This document shows positions 8,868 to 17,142 of a DNA stretch of 28,413 nt, in pieces. The position numbers were made by a program, and so were the translations under genes. Source of the DNA: Bacteroidota bacterium. GTDB taxonomy: Bacteria > Bacteroidota > Bacteroidia > Flavobacteriales > Flavobacteriaceae. The notes beneath the pieces were generated by a model, which saw only the letters and a list, made by a program, of their open reading frames with translations, did no database searches and was not told where the DNA came from. The stretch's first letter is position 1; each line of letters opens with the position of its first letter. The stretch covers positions 1 through 28,413 of the forward strand of contig JAJYTI010000004.1 in the NCBI GenBank assembly GCA_021793135.1. The letters are read 5' to 3'.

Positions 8868-9659
8868 TTATTCCTTTATAAACTTACTTGTATGCGTAAT
8901 ACCACTTTCTCCTTTCATTTTTATAAAATACATCCCAGAAGCATAGTCCGATACATCCAATTGAATTTCAATTTCATTAATTTTTAGATTATCTAGTAAT
9001 CTTCCATGGATATCATATACTTCCAGAGTTGTACTCGAAGATAATTCATCTAATCGGATAGACAATTGGTCTTGCACAGGATTTGGTGAGATGGTGAAGG
9101 TTGTCGTATCGAAATCTGGAGTAGATAAATATTCGGACGAATAATATGCTTTATCGCCGTTCGAATCTGTAAAAATTAAGTGTAAAACATTGTCGACAAT
9201 CTGTAAGTCATAACTTAATATGATATCAAGTTTATTCAAATAAAAATTATTAAAATAATATTCGAAGCTAATAAAATCCGGATGGTTTCCATAATGATAA
9301 AAGTCGCAGGGACTCATTGCTAAACATCCAAATCCTTCCAAAATTATTTTATTTTCATTCTCCACAAATTCAAACAATGACGAGCAACCCCAACCTGGAC
9401 AACCCATAAAATCAAACCCTCCAGTTAATTCATCAATCTTTTGTAAAGTAAAACTGGATTCATCACCACTAAGAATTTCCCAATCTGGGTAAAAATATTC
9501 CTCTTCATCTATTTCGAATTTATAGAGATACCAGGTATTATCAAACAGCTCTTCTTGTTGCGCATACGTCTGAAAAGGGAATAATGCTACAAAAAAGAAT
9601 AACACTACACTTAGACAAATCGAATACTCAATCCTTATATTTTTAAAACTTTTCATCAT
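8868..9659 (-). CDS. Secreted T9SS-sorted protein, tandem paralog 2
   Basis: This 263-residue protein is a paralog of the gene just downstream. It has a signal peptide with a Phe/Leu-rich core (about residues 15-32). The body starts with TWYLYKFEIDEEEY and shares the four cysteines (CPGWGC and CLAMSPC). The T9SS type A sorting domain (TFTISPNPVQDQ, VYDIHGRLL, SGMYFIKMKG) closes it. The two sorting domains are nearly identical, whereas the bodies share only about 40% by eye. The start is ATGATG, so the first or the second Met could be used. It is the first gene of a two-gene unit and diverges from the polymerase IV gene. Role unknown. Confidence 0.84.
   Translation of the reverse strand: MMKSFKNIRIEYSICLSVVLFFFVALFPFQTYAQQEELFDNTWYLYKFEIDEEEYFYPDWEILSGDESSFTLQKIDELTGGFDFMGCPGWGCSSLFEFVENENKIILEGFGCLAMSPCDFYHYGNHPDFISFEYYFNNFYLNKLDIILSYDLQIVDNVLHLIFTDSNGDKAYYSSEYLSTPDFDTTTFTISPNPVQDQLSIRLDELSSSTTLEVYDIHGRLLDNLKINEIEIQLDVSDYASGMYFIKMKGESGITHTSKFIKE
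8901..9134. repeat. Direct repeat copy B (T9SS sorting-domain coding DNA)
   Basis: This is the partner of the repeat at 8091-8324, in the same orientation. Outside the repeat the two genes diverge strongly, so the repeat marks the part kept similar by recent duplication, gene conversion or selection. Confidence 0.85.
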
Positions 9660-9769
9660 AATATCATAAAGATATACAATAATTATTAAAAAATTAACTC
9701 TACATGTTAGACGACAACATTTATTATCAAAGGACGAAACTTCTTAACCTGACACTACTTTCTCTTTTG

Positions 9770-9777
9770 TATTTTTG
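9770..9777 (+). promoter_or_regulatory. -7 element of the dinB promoter
   Basis: TATTTTTG fits TAnnTTTG. Transcription from it would be expected to start at about 9782, which is the A of the ATG I prefer for dinB, so the message may be leaderless. No clear TTG -33 element is visible. Confidence 0.5.
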
Positions 9778-9781
9778 TACT

Positions 9782-10879
9782 ATGATTCTATCTGAAAGCT
9801 TTCGTAAAATTATCCACATAGATATGGATGCCTTCTACGCATCGGTAGAACAATTGGATCATCCAGAATTGCGAGGAAAACCTATTGCCGTAGGTGGGAG
9901 TTCTAACCGAGGCGTAGTTGCTGCAGCAAGTTATGAAGCTAGAAAATATGGAGTACGCTCGGCAATGAGCAGTATGCAAGCCAAAAAGCTTTGCCCACAA
10001 CTCTTATTTGTTCCAACTCGTATGGAACGTTACTCAGAAATTTCAAGTCAAATTAGGGATATATTTCATAATTATACTGACTTGATTGAGCCATTGTCCT
10101 TAGATGAAGCATATTTAGACGTTACAGAGAATAAAATCAACGATCCTAGCGCTACTCGTATTGCAAGAAAGATTCGTGCAGAAATCTATGATAAATTAGG
10201 TTTAAATGCATCGGCAGGTATCTCTATAAACAAATTTTTGGCTAAAGTGGCTAGTGATTATAATAAACCTAATGGCCAAAAAACTATTTCACCAGATGAA
10301 GTATTAGAATTTCTAGAGAATTTAGAAATAAAAAAGTTCTACGGAGTGGGTAAAGTAACTTTAGATAAAATGTATAATTTGGGCATCTTTACTGGCGCAG
10401 ATTTAAAAGCGAAATCCAAAGAGTTTTTAGAGGAACAGTTTGGAAAGAGTGGAAAACACTTTTATTATATCGTGCGAGGCATTCATCGATCTCCAGTACG
10501 TCCAACTCGAACTCGAAAGTCTCTAGCAGTGGAACGTACTTTTCAAGAAAACCTTTCTTCGGAACTTTTTATGATGGATCGGCTTAAAGAAATAGCCGAT
10601 AAAGTTGCCTATAGATTAGACAATCATGATTTAAAAGGACGTACAGTCACATTAAAAATACGTTATAGCGATTTTCAAATTCAAACCAGATCTAGAACTT
10701 TAGATCACCCTCCAAAAAGTGCAACGGAAATACTTGCTATTGCTAAAGGTTTGCTTTATCAAGATACCTTAGACAATTCGGTACGATTATTGGGAATCTC
10801 GGTTTCAAATTTCGAGCAAAACGATAATTCTATCCAAAAGCAAAAACCAATAGATATTCAATTACGCTTTGATTTCTAA
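9782..10879 (+). CDS. dinB: DNA polymerase IV (Y-family translesion polymerase)
   Basis: This is a 365-residue Y-family polymerase counted from the ATG at 9782. A frame extension to an ATG at 9704 exists, but it adds 26 residues unlike the family and lies upstream of the probable promoter, so I reject it. Catalytic carboxylates are D14 (in HIDMDAFYASVEQ) and D108/E109 (in SLDEAYLDVT). The helix-hairpin-helix/thumb region has FYGVGKVTLDKMYNLGI, and the little-finger domain follows. The C-terminus QLRFDF looks like a sliding-clamp-binding motif. The enzyme bypasses DNA lesions with low fidelity. It converges on pyruvate kinase with only four bases between stop codons and no clear terminator. 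Confidence 0.93.
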   Translation: MILSESFRKIIHIDMDAFYASVEQLDHPELRGKPIAVGGSSNRGVVAAASYEARKYGVRSAMSSMQAKKLCPQLLFVPTRMERYSEISSQIRDIFHNYTDLIEPLSLDEAYLDVTENKINDPSATRIARKIRAEIYDKLGLNASAGISINKFLAKVASDYNKPNGQKTISPDEVLEFLENLEIKKFYGVGKVTLDKMYNLGIFTGADLKAKSKEFLEEQFGKSGKHFYYIVRGIHRSPVRPTRTRKSLAVERTFQENLSSELFMMDRLKEIADKVAYRLDNHDLKGRTVTLKIRYSDFQIQTRSRTLDHPPKSATEILAIAKGLLYQDTLDNSVRLLGISVSNFEQNDNSIQKQKPIDIQLRFDF

Positions 10880-10883
10880 AGTC

Positions 10884-12311
10884 TTATAATTGGGTGATAC
10901 GCAATGTATTAACCATACCTTTTTCTCTAAGAGGCATTGCAGAAAGATTAATTACATAATCTCCTTTGTTAGCAAATCCTTCTTCTTGAGCAATACGGTT
11001 TACATCTTCGATGGTTTCATCTGTAGACACATATTTATCATAATAATATGCAGTTACTCCCCATAAAAGATTTAGTCTATTAATGATTCGTTCGTTTTGA
11101 CTAAAAATCAAAATATGAGCATCTGGACGCCAAGCTGAAATTTGAAAAGCAGTATAACCACTATTGGTTAAGGTACAAATCGCTTTTGCTTCGATTTCGT
11201 TTGCAACAAGAGCAGCATGATAGCAAATAGACTTAGTTATATAACGTTTAGTACGAATATATGGTGGTTCTTGAGGCACACTTATTAAACGTGAATTTTC
11301 TACGCTACGTATTACATTGGCCATGGTTTCAATAACCTGAACGGGATATTTACCAATAGAGGTCTCTCCAGAAAGCATAACAGCATCGGCCCCATCCATT
11401 ACAGAGTTTGCTACATCATTTACTTCGGCTCTAGTCGGTGTAAGCGAATTAATCATAGTTTCCATCATTTGCGTTGCAATGATTACTGGAATACGACCTT
11501 GTTTTGCTTTACGCACCAATTGTTTTTGGATAAGTGGCACTTCTTCTGCTGGAACTTCTACACCTAAATCTCCTCTAGCAACCATTAGTCCATCAGAATT
11601 GGCAATAATTTCATCAATATTTCGAACTCCTTCTGGCTTTTCTATTTTGGAGATAATTGGAATCTTATAATCAGAATGTTTTTTGATTAATTCGGCCAAT
11701 TCTTTTGGGTCATTACCATGACGAACAAAAGACATAGCAAACCAATCTACACCTTGCTCTATCGCAAAAATTGCATCTTTTATATCTTTCTCTGTAAGTG
11801 CAGGAAGAGAGATATTGGTATTAGGAAGGTTTACTCCTTTATTTGAAAGTAAAGGTCCACCTTGGATAACTTTAGCATCTACTTGATCTTGACCATTAGT
11901 TTTAATTACTTCAAAAATAAGCTTACCATCATCTAGCAAAATACGTTCTCCAGCTTTAACATCACATGGAAACGCTTTGTAGTTCATGTACACTCGTTCT
12001 CTATTTCCTTTAAAAGGCTCGCCTGTAATAAAACTAACGACATCTCCTGGCTTTACTATACTATCTTTCTCCATAGTCCCAACACGTAGTTTAGGACCTT
12101 GTAAATCGGCTAAAATTGCAACTCCCGTTTTTGTATTCGCTCCTACTTCACGAATATCCGCAATGATTTGTTTTGTTTCTTCATGATGAGCATGAGAGAA
12201 GTTTATTCTAAAAACATTCACTCCTGCAGCAACCATTTCTTTCATGCGTTTCTTACTGCTTGAGGCAGGACCTAATGTAGCAACGATTTTTGTTTTTTTG
12301 GAGTGTAGCAT
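10884..12311 (-). CDS. pyk: Pyruvate kinase
   Basis: This glycolytic enzyme converts phosphoenolpyruvate and ADP to pyruvate and ATP. I choose the ATG at 12311 (475 residues). A TTG three codons upstream is also possible but would overlap the previous gene. Visible motifs are TKIVATLGP, NVFRINFSHAHHEE, the phosphate/metal region ISKIEKPEGVRNIDEI, MVARGDLGVEVP, the active-site helix IATQMMETMI and ADAVMLSGETSIGKYP. A C-terminal regulatory domain follows. It is the last gene of the acpP-fabF-rnc cluster, with one base between the preceding stop and this ATG, so it is almost certainly co-translated with the IPExxxVDY gene. Confidence 0.95.
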   Translation of the reverse strand: MLHSKKTKIVATLGPASSSKKRMKEMVAAGVNVFRINFSHAHHEETKQIIADIREVGANTKTGVAILADLQGPKLRVGTMEKDSIVKPGDVVSFITGEPFKGNRERVYMNYKAFPCDVKAGERILLDDGKLIFEVIKTNGQDQVDAKVIQGGPLLSNKGVNLPNTNISLPALTEKDIKDAIFAIEQGVDWFAMSFVRHGNDPKELAELIKKHSDYKIPIISKIEKPEGVRNIDEIIANSDGLMVARGDLGVEVPAEEVPLIQKQLVRKAKQGRIPVIIATQMMETMINSLTPTRAEVNDVANSVMDGADAVMLSGETSIGKYPVQVIETMANVIRSVENSRLISVPQEPPYIRTKRYITKSICYHAALVANEIEAKAICTLTNSGYTAFQISAWRPDAHILIFSQNERIINRLNLLWGVTAYYYDKYVSTDETIEDVNRIAQEEGFANKGDYVINLSAMPLREKGMVNTLRITQL

Positions 12312-12312
12312 T

Positions 12313-12795
12313 TTAGTCAAATATTAAATTGTTTATTGATTTTATAAGGGAGTTATTTATAACATATGCCGATTGTATACCTTTAATGTCATTAATGGTG
12401 TTTACAGCTTGTTGCAAAGGTACTAAATTATCATCTAAATCAACTTTTAGAAAGTAATCTACTTTTCGATATTCTGGGATTAAATAGCCTATTTCTTGTA
12501 CATTACTACCCAAACCTTCGTAATGTATAATTCCATCTAATTTACCTATTTGTATACTTCTATTCCCCACCAAATCGTATTGATGTTGTAAGTTTTCGTC
12601 TACAAATTCAAATAATGGAAAATAAAAATCTGTATTCCCTTTTTTTAAATCCAAGTCATCTTTACTTCGTTGTAATTGAATATTAAGATACTTGTTTATA
12701 GAGTAGGCTAAATGAGAGGGTTTAAATCCAGTGTGTATAGCTATCACTGAAAAGGAATTGTGTAATTCTTCTTCTAAGTCTAACCAGTGTTGCAT
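12313..12795 (-). CDS. IPExxxVDY family protein
   Basis: This 160-residue cytoplasmic protein of unknown function belongs to a Bacteroidota-specific family named after the motif seen here as IPEYRKVDY near residues 115-125. It is mixed alpha/beta, with no signal peptide and no enzymatic motif that I recognise. The position is telling: in Flavobacteriaceae the family sits between RNase III and pyruvate kinase, as it does here. It starts 28 bases after rnc and stops one base before the pyruvate kinase ATG. A role linked to RNase III or to expression of pyruvate kinase is only an inference from that fixed position. Confidence 0.88.
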   Translation of the reverse strand: MQHWLDLEEELHNSFSVIAIHTGFKPSHLAYSINKYLNIQLQRSKDDLDLKKGNTDFYFPLFEFVDENLQHQYDLVGNRSIQIGKLDGIIHYEGLGSNVQEIGYLIPEYRKVDYFLKVDLDDNLVPLQQAVNTINDIKGIQSAYVINNSLIKSINNLIFD

Positions 12796-12823
12796 AATGT
12801 TTTAAAAGAGGTTAAGATAACGA

Positions 12824-13561
12824 TTATGCGTTTCGATGTGCTTCTATATCTTGTTGAAATTTATAGTAAGCACGTTTAGCAGCTTGTTCTTCTGCTTTTT
12901 TCTTAGAGGTTCCTCGTGCTTTTGCTACCACTTCATCATCTAGGTATAATCGTACAGCAAAGTGAGTAAACTGCTCTTTTCCTTCGTCTTCAAAAACTTC
13001 AAATCGGAAGTTGAGTTTATTTTTTTGGCAAAACTCAATGAACAAGCTTTTATAGCTTATTACTTTACCTTCTAATCGTTCAATGTCTACGTACGGAAGG
13101 ATAACACGTTCATGAATAAACTTTTCACAATATTCATATCCTCTATCTAGATAAATAGCACCGATAAGCGCTTCTAGCATATTTCCGTAAATATCTCCAC
13201 CACAATGATTGGAAGGAATGTGAGACTTTAAAAATTTTATAAGCCCCAAGTCTTTCCCTAATTTATTAAGATGCTCGCGACTCACAACTTTCGCTCGCAT
13301 CTTAGTTAAGTATCCCTCATCGCCTTTAGGTGCTTCTTTGTAAAGATAAGCAGCTATGGCAAGTCCTAGCATTGCATCTCCTAAGAACTCCAATCTCTCG
13401 TAATTCATAGGATTACCGTTTTCATCCAGCTCATTCATAGAGCGATGGGTGAAAGCTTCGGAATAAATGCTGCTATTATTAGGAACAAAGCCTAGAGCTT
13501 CTTGAAGTTCTAGGCAAAATTTGTCTTTGTATTTAGAGGGAAAAAATAATCTTCTTAACAA
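12824..13561 (-). CDS. rnc: Ribonuclease III
   Basis: This 245-residue endonuclease cuts double-stranded RNA in rRNA maturation and mRNA turnover. The start must be a TTG at 13561, because no ATG occurs before residue 42 and the length then fits the family. The RNase III signature NYERLEFLGDAML carries E58 and D62, and a second acidic cluster lies in GNMLEALIGAIYLDRG. The C-terminal 75 or so residues form a double-stranded-RNA-binding domain ending in ARGTSKKKAEEQAAKRAYYKF. It begins 10 bases after fabF. The TTG start may keep translation low, which is inference. Confidence 0.93.
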   Translation of the reverse strand: MLRRLFFPSKYKDKFCLELQEALGFVPNNSSIYSEAFTHRSMNELDENGNPMNYERLEFLGDAMLGLAIAAYLYKEAPKGDEGYLTKMRAKVVSREHLNKLGKDLGLIKFLKSHIPSNHCGGDIYGNMLEALIGAIYLDRGYEYCEKFIHERVILPYVDIERLEGKVISYKSLFIEFCQKNKLNFRFEVFEDEGKEQFTHFAVRLYLDDEVVAKARGTSKKKAEEQAAKRAYYKFQQDIEAHRNA

Positions 13562-13571
13562 AACTAGAATA

Positions 13572-14825
13572 TTATTCCTCTAACTTTTTAAACAGTATAC
13601 AAGCATTATGACCTCCGAATCCGAAAGTATTACTCATAGCATAAGTAATATCCTTCTTTTGTGCTTTATTTAAAGTCAAGTTCAGCGAAGGGTCAATATT
13701 CTCGTCTACTGTGGTGTGGTTTATAGTAGGCGGTACTAAACTGTGTTGAATAGCCAAGATAGATGCTATCCCCTCTATTACTCCTGCAGCACCTAATAGG
13801 TGTCCTGTCATGGATTTAGTAGAGTTGATATTAATATCTTTAGTGTGGTCACCGAACACGTGCGAAATCGCTTTTAGTTCTGCTACGTCACCTAGTGGAG
13901 TAGAAGTACCATGTGTATTAATAGTATCTACTACAGAGGCATCAACACCAGCATCTTTCAAGCAATTTTCCATTACTCGAATTACTCCGATTCCATCGGG
14001 ATGTGGTGCGGTTAAGTGATATGCATCACTAGATAAACCACCTCCAACAAGTTCTGCGTAGATTTTAGCACCACGTTTTTTAGCATGTTCGTATTCTTCT
14101 AGAATCATAGCACCAGCACCTTCTCCTAGTACAAACCCATCTCTTGTTGCATCAAATGGTCTTGATGCAGTAGTTGGATCGTCATTTCGAGTAGATAGAG
14201 CATGCATAGCATTAAATCCACCTACTCCAGCTTGTGTAACTGCCGCTTCGCTTCCTCCTGTTACGATAATATCGCTATATCCTAAACGAATATTGTTCAA
14301 GGCATCTATAATGGCATTTGCCGAAGATGCACAAGCCGATACCGTGGTGTAATTAGGCCCCATAAATCCATGCTTCATTGATATATGCCCTGGAGCAATA
14401 TCAGCAATCATTTTTGGGATAAAGAAGGGGTTAAAACGTGGAGTTCCATCCCCTTCTGCAAAGTTTATAACTTCGTTTTGGAAAGTCTCTAGCCCGCCAA
14501 TACCTGCTCCCCAAATAACTCCTACTCTGAATTTGTCCAAAGTTTCGATGTCTAGGTTAGCATCGGCAATAGCTTCATCGGAAGAAACTAACGCATATTG
14601 CGCAAAACGGTCTAGTCTTCTTACTTCCTTACGATCTAAGTAATCTAAAGGATCGAAGCCTTTAATTTCACAAGCGAATTTCGTTTTGAACTTTTCAGCA
14701 TCAAAATATGTTATAGGAGCAGCACCACTCTTACCGTTTTTTAATCCATCCCAATATTCTGAGATATTATTTCCGATAGGCGTTAGCGCTCCAAGACCTG
14801 TAACAACAACTCGCTTTAATTTCAT
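13572..14825 (-). CDS. fabF: Beta-ketoacyl-ACP synthase II
   Basis: This 417-residue condensing enzyme of fatty-acid elongation joins malonyl-ACP to acyl-ACP. The thiolase-fold catalytic triad is complete: nucleophile C165 in VSACASSANA, H305 in NTHGTSTPLGD and H342 in MTGHLLGAAG. The opening KRVVVTGLGALTPIG and the closing MSNTFGFGGHNACILF are standard for FabF. It follows acpP by 13 bases, so carrier protein and enzyme are made from one message. It is cytoplasmic and shows nothing unusual. Confidence 0.96.
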   Translation of the reverse strand: MKLKRVVVTGLGALTPIGNNISEYWDGLKNGKSGAAPITYFDAEKFKTKFACEIKGFDPLDYLDRKEVRRLDRFAQYALVSSDEAIADANLDIETLDKFRVGVIWGAGIGGLETFQNEVINFAEGDGTPRFNPFFIPKMIADIAPGHISMKHGFMGPNYTTVSACASSANAIIDALNNIRLGYSDIIVTGGSEAAVTQAGVGGFNAMHALSTRNDDPTTASRPFDATRDGFVLGEGAGAMILEEYEHAKKRGAKIYAELVGGGLSSDAYHLTAPHPDGIGVIRVMENCLKDAGVDASVVDTINTHGTSTPLGDVAELKAISHVFGDHTKDININSTKSMTGHLLGAAGVIEGIASILAIQHSLVPPTINHTTVDENIDPSLNLTLNKAQKKDITYAMSNTFGFGGHNACILFKKLEE

Positions 14826-14838
14826 AGGTAGATAGCGT

Positions 14839-15075
14839 TTATTTTTTAGCTTCTTCGATGTAAGAAACAGCTTGACCTACAGTTGCAATGTTCTCTGCTT
14901 GATCATCTGGAATTTGGATATCGAACTCCTTTTCGAACTCCATAATTAACTCTACTGTGTCTAAGGAGTCTGCTCCTAAATCATTTGTGAAGCTTGCTTC
15001 TGCAACTACTTCATTTTCATCAACGCCTAATTTATCAACGATAATGGCCTTTACTCTTGATGCAATGTCTGACAT
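14839..15075 (-). CDS. acpP: Acyl carrier protein
   Basis: This 78-residue acidic four-helix protein carries growing acyl chains on phosphopantetheine. The attachment serine is S37 in the motif GADSLDTVELIMEFE. It is the first gene of the acpP-fabF-rnc-IPExxxVDY-pyk operon, with a recognisable promoter 33 bases upstream of its ATG. Length and sequence are those of the primary-metabolism ACP, not of a polyketide-cluster ACP. Confidence 0.96.
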   Translation of the reverse strand: MSDIASRVKAIIVDKLGVDENEVVAEASFTNDLGADSLDTVELIMEFEKEFDIQIPDDQAENIATVGQAVSYIEEAKK

Positions 15076-15107
15076 AATTCTTGTTTTTAAAATTTGATAA
15101 CAATTGG

Positions 15108-15139
15108 CAAAAATAAAGTATTTTACTTTAAATCCCCAA
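15108..15139 (-). promoter_or_regulatory. Promoter of the acpP operon
   Basis: On the minus strand TATTTTTG (15115-15108) matches TAnnTTTG. A TTG (15139-15137) lies 21 bases upstream as the -33 element. The predicted start near 15103 gives a leader of about 28 bases. Confidence 0.65.
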
Positions 15140-15200
15140 TATTCACTGTAAATCTATCGCAAAATTACACAAATTAGTCTAGAGTACCAGCTAGATATAG

Positions 15201-15208
15201 TATTTTTG
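15201..15208 (+). promoter_or_regulatory. -7 element of the purN promoter
   Basis: TATTTTTG fits TAnnTTTG, 50 bases before the purN ATG, and diverges from the acpP promoter. No purine riboswitch or strong operator is visible in the 183-base gap between the two genes. Confidence 0.55.
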
Positions 15209-15258
15209 TGCAACACGAACATAGCGAATCTAATAAATTCAGTTGATATAAACTAACA

Positions 15259-15837
15259 ATGAAAAAACGAATTGCTGTATTTGCCTCTGGAACAGGCAGT
15301 AATACTATTAATATTATAAATTATTTTTCGGAGCACCCGTCTATTGAAGTTTCTTGTGTATTATCTAACAATAAGAGTGCTCCTGTGTTGAAAAGCGCAT
15401 CGGATTTAGGAATTATCAGCTATTATTTTGATAAAAAAATGATAGAAGATGAAAATGGAAAGGTTTCGGAAATTCTTGATGAAATCCAACCCGATATTAT
15501 TGTTTTGGCTGGATTCTTATGGAAATTTCCTTCTCATCTAATACAAAAACACACTAACATCATCAATATTCACCCTGCTTTACTTCCAAAATATGGAGGA
15601 AAAGGAATGTATGGAGCAAATGTACATCGTGCCGTATTGGATAATAAAGAGAAAGAATCAGGAATTACAATTCATAGAGTAAATCCTATATACGACGACG
15701 GAACTATTATTTTTCAAGAACGACTACAAATAACTCCTGAAGACACTATAGAAAGTCTACAGCAAAAAATTCATGCTTTAGAACATGAACATTTCCCAAA
15801 AGTTATTGAGCAACTTCTAGAAGAGAATACACATTAA
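15259..15837 (+). CDS. purN: Phosphoribosylglycinamide formyltransferase
   Basis: This 192-residue cytoplasmic enzyme of de novo purine synthesis transfers formyl from 10-formyltetrahydrofolate to glycinamide ribonucleotide. The phosphate loop ASGTGSN is at residues 9-15. The catalytic region NIHPALLPKYGGKGMYG carries the conserved Asn and His, and HRVNPIYDDGTIIFQ has the conserved Asp. Length is that of the short PurN form (folate type, not the ATP-dependent PurT). It is followed after a single base by rnhA, so the two are co-transcribed. Confidence 0.94.
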   Translation: MKKRIAVFASGTGSNTINIINYFSEHPSIEVSCVLSNNKSAPVLKSASDLGIISYYFDKKMIEDENGKVSEILDEIQPDIIVLAGFLWKFPSHLIQKHTNIINIHPALLPKYGGKGMYGANVHRAVLDNKEKESGITIHRVNPIYDDGTIIFQERLQITPEDTIESLQQKIHALEHEHFPKVIEQLLEENTH

Positions 15838-15838
15838 T

Positions 15839-16468
15839 ATGGCAAAAAAAGAAAAGTTCTATGTGGTATGGCGTGGAAATAGACCTGGAATATATCCTTC
15901 ATGGGAAGATTGTAAAGCTGCGATAAAAGATTTTCCAAAAGCACAATACAAATCTTTTCCTAGCTTTGCCGAAGCAAAAGAAGCCTACCAAGGAGAGTAC
16001 AAAGATTATGTGGGTAAAAAAGCTTCTGGATTATCGGCAGAGCAGCTACGGCGAATTGGGCAACCAAATTACAACTCCATATCGGTAGATGCTGCGTCTA
16101 GTGGCAATCCTGGTATAGTAGAATATCAAGGAGTAGACACAAAGACTAAAAAACTATTATTTCACAACGGTCCTTTTGAACAAGGAACAAATAATATAGG
16201 AGAGTTTCTTGCTTTAGTTCATGGGCTTGCATTATTAAAAAAACATAACAGCAAACGAATTATCTACACCGATTCTAAAATTGCTATGGGATGGGTGAAA
16301 AAGAAAAAATGCAATAGCAAGCTACCTAGATCGTCTAAAAACACTAAAATTTTTGAACTAGTAGATAGAGCAGAAAAGTGGTTGCAAGAAAATGAATATA
16401 CTACGGTAATTGTCAAATGGGAAACCAAAGCTTGGGGCGAGATTCCTGCTGACTTTGGTAGAAAATAA
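15839..16468 (+). CDS. rnhA: Ribonuclease H1 with N-terminal viroplasmin/hybrid-binding domain
   Basis: This 209-residue enzyme cleaves the RNA strand of RNA-DNA hybrids. Residues 5-50 (FYVVWRGNRPGIYPSWEDC and on) are the hybrid-binding domain first described in caulimovirus viroplasmin and eukaryotic RNase H1. The catalytic domain has the acidic set D84 (SVDAASSGNPG), E122 (NNIGEFLAL), D145 (IIYTDSKIAMGW) and D205 (IPADFGRK). It starts one base after the purN stop. It converges on a minus-strand gene with no base between the two stop codons. Confidence 0.93.
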   Translation: MAKKEKFYVVWRGNRPGIYPSWEDCKAAIKDFPKAQYKSFPSFAEAKEAYQGEYKDYVGKKASGLSAEQLRRIGQPNYNSISVDAASSGNPGIVEYQGVDTKTKKLLFHNGPFEQGTNNIGEFLALVHGLALLKKHNSKRIIYTDSKIAMGWVKKKKCNSKLPRSSKNTKIFELVDRAEKWLQENEYTTVIVKWETKAWGEIPADFGRK

Positions 16469-17035
16469 TTAGACAAAGTCTATTTTAAAACGTACATCTA
16501 TTTTATTACTTACAACAATCATTCCCAACATACGTTTGGGTTGTTGTAATCCAAAATCTTCTATATCTAATTCAATATGGCCTTGGCTACTATAATAACC
16601 TTTCATAACTGCAAATGAAGCTGGCATTTTGTACAAATTTTTAACCCCAGCGATTTCAAACTCTATAGTAACCAACACCTCATCCTCTGCTAGTGGTTCT
16701 ATTTCTACTAATCGAAGATTAAGCTTTGGATAATCTTTTTCGTTTAATAAATCTCGAAAATCTTTATTAATCATTCTGTTACCACAATCGAAAGAAGTAA
16801 CAGGGAATTGTACCAATGCCGATTCAAATTTATGTGTACTTGAATTATAATTGACACTAACAGAACTTATATCATCCATATCGAAAGAACAAGTAAAGTT
16901 ATTTACATTGGAAGAACCACGAATCTCTAAGGTGCTAGAGGGTAAAATATTAAATTCTTCTATCGGGTTTGAAGTAGGTGCTACTAACAAGCTTATTGCG
17001 TATAGCCACCAAGAGAATAAGGTTATCATAAGCAT
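16469..17035 (-). CDS. YceI-like periplasmic protein
   Basis: This 188-residue protein has an N-terminal hydrophobic segment (about residues 2-18, containing two Trp) that should act as a signal peptide or anchor. The body resembles the YceI lipocalin-like fold: LEIRGSSNVNNFTCSF near the start, a middle stretch on MINKDFRDLLNEKDYPKLNLRL, and a last part IDVRFKIDFV. YceI proteins bind isoprenoid-like lipids in the periplasm. The ligand here is unknown. It lies downstream of the porin gene, behind that gene's probable terminator, and I saw no promoter of its own, so it may depend on read-through. Confidence 0.75.
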   Translation of the reverse strand: MLMITLFSWWLYAISLLVAPTSNPIEEFNILPSSTLEIRGSSNVNNFTCSFDMDDISSVSVNYNSSTHKFESALVQFPVTSFDCGNRMINKDFRDLLNEKDYPKLNLRLVEIEPLAEDEVLVTIEFEIAGVKNLYKMPASFAVMKGYYSSQGHIELDIEDFGLQQPKRMLGMIVVSNKIDVRFKIDFV

Positions 17036-17054
17036 GTTTTTTTAGATTTATAAA

Positions 17055-17106
17055 TATATAAAAAATATACGAGGCTCAAGGAAGTGATCGTACCTAGAGC
17101 CTCGTA
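17055..17106 (-). terminator. Intrinsic terminator after the porin gene
   Basis: A perfect 10-bp inverted repeat, TACGAGGCTC at 17068-17077 and GAGCCTCGTA at 17097-17106, is followed on the minus strand by a T-rich run (17067 down to 17055). The loop of 19 bases is long and can pair internally. Confidence 0.75.
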
Positions 17107-17142
17107 CTTTAATAGAGAGAGTAAACAATTGATGCTGTTTTA

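Noticed and set aside
9704..9781. Longer N-terminus for DNA polymerase IV
   Set aside because: The extra 26 residues do not resemble the family, and the best promoter lies inside this stretch, directly before the ATG at 9782.
15076..15258. Purine riboswitch before purN
   Set aside because: I found no conserved purine-riboswitch core or three-way-junction pattern. The gap only shows two divergent promoters.
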